Shown here: positions 62,834 through 64,000 of the stretch, piece by piece | Layout: each line of letters begins with the position of its first letter | Numbering within the stretch: position 1 is the first letter of the stretch | Source: JABFRG01 sp038210445 | GTDB lineage: Bacteria > Myxococcota_A > Polyangia > Polyangiales > Polyangiaceae | Direction: 5' to 3' | Assembly: GCA_038210445.1 (NCBI GenBank) | Contig: JBBQWQ010000013.1 | Location: 62,001-126,000 of the forward strand | Length of the DNA stretch: 64,000 nt | Position numbers and translations under genes: made by a program | The notes under the pieces: generated by a model | Seen by the model: the letters and a program-made list of their open reading frames with translations, nothing else | What the model was told of the DNA's origin: nothing | The model's database searches: none

Positions 62834-64000
62834 ATGCCCAAGCGGCTCGGCCGCTACGAGGTTCGAGGAAAGATCGGGGAAGGTGGAATGGCCACCGTCT
62901 ACCTCGGGCACCTTCGCGAGGCCGCGCAGCCTCCGGGGCGTCTCGTCGCGCTCAAGGTCATCAAAGAGGTCTACTCCCTCAACACCGAGTTCGTGACGAT
63001 GTTCAGCGACGAGGCGAAGATCGTCTCGCGCCTGTCGCACCCCAACATTGTGCAGGTGTATGAGCTCGGGGCCGAAGGCAACCGCCTGTTCATCGCCATG
63101 GAGTTCCTCAATGGGCAGTCGCTCTGGCACGTGTGGAACGCGTGCCGCGAGCGCGGCGTACGGCTCCGCTACGACGTCACCGCGTGGGTGGGCGCCCGCG
63201 CCGCCGAGGGGCTGCACCATGCCCACGAGCTTCACGATGCGCACGGCAACTTGCTCAACATCGTTCATCGCGACGTGAACGCCAGCAATATCTTCATCAC
63301 CTACGACGGGCGCGTGAAGATCATCGACTTCGGTCTGGCCAAGGCGGCCAACCGGCTCTCCAAGACGCGCGCGGGAATGGTAAAGGGCAAGCTCGCCTAC
63401 ATGGCGCCAGAGCAAGCCGTCGGTCAAGCGCTCGACCGCCGCACCGACATCTTCGCTCTCGGCACCACGCTCTGGGAGGTCACGGCCGACCGGCGGCTCT
63501 TCAAGGGCGAGGACGACGTCGAGACGTTGGAGCGGGTGCACGCGGCCGACGTACCCGACCCGACGACGCTGGTGGAGGGCTTTCCCGAAGACCTATGGCA
63601 GGTGCTCCGTCGTGCGCTCCAGCGCGACCCCAAGGCGCGCTACCGCGACGCGGCCGAGCTGTCGGTGGCGCTCGACCGCGTGGCCATGAGCGAGGGGCGC
63701 GTGGTGAACCAGGACGTGGTTGGCGGCATCATGCAAGCGCTCTTCACGGAAGAGAAGGCGGCCCACGAAAAGTGGATTGCCGAGGCCAGCGTAACCGTCG
63801 CCATGGGACTCGAAATGCCGGTCATGCGTCCGGGGGTGAGCGTGAGCGAATCGCTCGCGCAGATGCCCGACGTTCCCATGCCGCAGCAGTCGACGACGCT
63901 CATCATGTCCACCGCCGACTTCGCCCCTGCGTCTTCCCGAATGATGCCCATGGCCGCTCCCTCGCAGCCCTCGCACGCCAACGGCATGGGCTCGCAGCCG
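62834..64000 (+). CDS. Hanks-type Ser/Thr protein kinase, cut by window edge
   Basis: The frame is open to the window end (389 codons). The kinase domain (residues 5-265) has GKIGEGGMATVYLG, VALKVIKEVY with the catalytic Lys, HRDVNASNIFITYDG, DFGLAK and KLAYMAPEQAVGQ. The catalytic-loop Lys of HRDxK is replaced by Asn (HRDVN). Many myxobacterial kinases carry a substitution there, so activity is still likely. A Met/Pro/Ser-rich low-complexity tail begins after residue 340. The ATG at 62834 has GGAG four bases before it; a GTG at 62822 is also in frame. It is divergent from the Cache-like lipoprotein gene. Confidence 0.92.
   Translation, partial: MPKRLGRYEVRGKIGEGGMATVYLGHLREAAQPPGRLVALKVIKEVYSLNTEFVTMFSDEAKIVSRLSHPNIVQVYELGAEGNRLFIAMEFLNGQSLWHVWNACRERGVRLRYDVTAWVGARAAEGLHHAHELHDAHGNLLNIVHRDVNASNIFITYDGRVKIIDFGLAKAANRLSKTRAGMVKGKLAYMAPEQAVGQALDRRTDIFALGTTLWEVTADRRLFKGEDDVETLERVHAADVPDPTTLVEGFPEDLWQVLRRALQRDPKARYRDAAELSVALDRVAMSEGRVVNQDVVGGIMQALFTEEKAAHEKWIAEASVTVAMGLEMPVMRPGVSVSESLAQMPDVPMPQQSTTLIMSTADFAPASSRMMPMAAPSQPSHANGMGSQP

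Overview
The window is GC-rich bacterial chromosome, packed with short intergenic gaps and many start/stop overlaps (ATGA, GTGA, TGATG). Its gene content points to Myxococcota, probably class Polyangia. The pointers are Hanks-type Ser/Thr kinases with C-terminal membrane or low-complexity tails, paired FHA proteins, a TIGR02266-type PilZ protein, a roadblock/LC7 protein, many lipoproteins, and HEAT/VWA/DUF4159 envelope proteins. This placement is inferred from gene content, because no rRNA is present. No prophage, insertion sequence or CRISPR array was seen.

Region by region: (1) 1-10.1 kb is housekeeping and accessory: the end of a PrkA-type kinase, a TatD nuclease, a TonB-like protein, an AlkA-like glycosylase fold without its catalytic Asp, a metallophosphoesterase, tRNA-Met(CAT), a receiver-XRE regulator, tRNA-Pro(CGG), a dienelactone hydrolase, BioA, a lipoprotein and a 2Fe-2S protein. 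(2) 10.2-26.4 kb is an NtrC-type regulator followed by one complete type II secretion operon, gspC to gspN. The operon has a strong sigma-54-like site in front and two extra uncharacterised membrane genes inside it. (3) 26.5-36.6 kb holds BtpA, a PilZ protein, DUF1015, Lon, a Ser/Thr kinase, and a minus-strand set of rhomboid-like protein, M50 protease, MurI and PlsC. (4) 36.7-40.9 kb holds two lipoproteins, the acetyl-CoA carboxylase pair accB-accC, aroQ and a roadblock protein. (5) 41-53.8 kb holds a degenerate histidine-kinase-like protein with its receiver partner, TerB, a large Pro/Ala-rich membrane protein, a Fic-fold protein with a broken active-site motif, RecN, Map, lipoproteins, an Nfu-like protein, two FHA proteins and DciA. 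(6) 53.8-64 kb holds a translationally coupled lipoprotein/DUF4159/VWA/HEAT set, a Ppx/GppA phosphatase with an HD domain, a Cache-like lipoprotein and a second Ser/Thr kinase cut by the window edge.

The central functional unit is the T2SS operon. GspC, D, E, F, G, H, I, J, K, L, M and N are all present in order and mostly overlap. No prepilin peptidase (GspO/PilD) lies in the window, so it must be supplied from elsewhere. The adjacent enhancer-binding protein has an intact receiver, GAFTGA loop and Walker B motif but has lost the Walker A loop through an apparent short in-frame deletion. It may be a dead or repurposed activator, or a sequence error. Four other proteins also look like catalytically disabled members of enzyme families: AlkA-like, rhomboid, Fic and histidine kinase. 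This is a recurring theme of the window.
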